Shown here one piece after another: positions 13,371 through 13,446 of a stretch of DNA of 13,446 nt; within the stretch, counting starts at the first letter, position 1, and each line of letters starts with the position of its first letter. The DNA is from Pseudomonadota bacterium (lineage in GTDB: Bacteria; Pseudomonadota; Gammaproteobacteria; Burkholderiales; Nitrosomonadaceae). Location of the stretch: positions 1 through 13,446 of the forward strand of contig JAFEEV010000083.1 of NCBI GenBank assembly GCA_018240935.1, written 5' to 3'. Both the position numbers and the translations under genes were made by a program. The notes under the pieces are model-generated. The model was not told the DNA's origin. It searched no databases and worked only from the letters and a program-made list of their open reading frames with translations.

Positions 13371-13446
13371 AAGGCAAGCTATGGCCGAAGGTATTAGCGG
13401 TGATGCTGGGAGGGCTGCTGATAGGAGCGGCGCACGCGAACATACC
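13367..13446 (+). CDS. N-terminus of a secreted protein (truncated by window edge)
   Basis: ATG 13367 follows a strong purine-rich ribosome-binding site (AAAGGAGAG, 13354-13362). The first 26 codons read as a Sec signal peptide: basic MKGKLWPK, hydrophobic VLAVMLGGLLIGA, and a likely signal peptidase I site after AHA (residue 24). The rest is outside the window, so the mature protein cannot be named. Its start overlaps an 18-codon leader frame. It is downstream of rpsT on the same strand but separated by 446 bp and the repeat element, so separate transcription is likely. Confidence 0.65.
   Translation, partial: MKGKLWPKVLAVMLGGLLIGAAHANI

Noticed and set aside
13237..13443. 68-codon minus-strand frame at the right edge
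   Set aside because: Its Ser/Phe/Pro-rich product is the complement of the purine-rich leader and signal peptide on the plus strand.
1..13446. CRISPR array or defence/toxin system
   Set aside because: No regularly spaced direct repeats and no cas, nuclease, toxin-antitoxin or phage genes were found in either strand.

Overview
This window is mostly conserved core bacterial chromosome. The gene order (gmk-rpoZ-spoT and rnr-rlmB / argS-SPOR-dsbA), the protein styles and the moderate GC content fit a betaproteobacterium. A member of the Nitrosomonadaceae (Nitrosomonas-like) is my best guess, but that is inference from gene order and repeat style, not from a search.

Left block (1-4094, all minus strand). 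Transcription runs from an HDOD-GAF signalling protein through gmk (guanylate kinase) and rpoZ (RNA polymerase omega) to a spoT-type (p)ppGpp synthetase/hydrolase that is cut by the window edge. The last three form the familiar GMP/ppGpp/RNA polymerase cluster. Here spoT is separated from rpoZ by an unusually long 242-bp spacer, and a hairpin spans the rpoZ stop codon.

Middle (4095-4691) is non-coding. It holds a 152-bp MITE-like element with terminal inverted repeats flanked by TTAA, and several hairpins downstream of dsbA.

Central block (4692-11205, all minus strand). Transcription runs rnr (RNase R) -> rlmB (23S rRNA Gm2251 methyltransferase) -> argS (arginyl-tRNA synthetase) -> SPOR-domain membrane protein (FtsN-like) -> dsbA (periplasmic thiol oxidase). 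A probable intrinsic terminator follows rnr. A 16-bp exact direct repeat flanks argS, one copy overlapping its stop codon and the other lying just after the rlmB stop.

Right part (11206-13446) is AT-richer. A plus-strand tRNA-Leu(CAG) is divergent from rnr, and its near-consensus promoter overlaps the rnr TTG start codon. Then comes about 770 bp with only weak small-ORF signals, a minus-strand DUF2798-type two-helix membrane protein, and plus-strand rpsT (ribosomal protein S20). A second 147-bp MITE-like element follows, with ends related to those of the first. The window closes with the beginning of a secreted-protein gene, preceded by a purine-rich leader containing an 18-codon charged ORF that overlaps its start codon as ATGA.

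No novel multi-gene system is evident. The most interesting points are the two related MITE-like elements, the argS-flanking direct repeat, the overlapping leader ORF at the right edge, and the overlapping small ORFs at 11549-11753.
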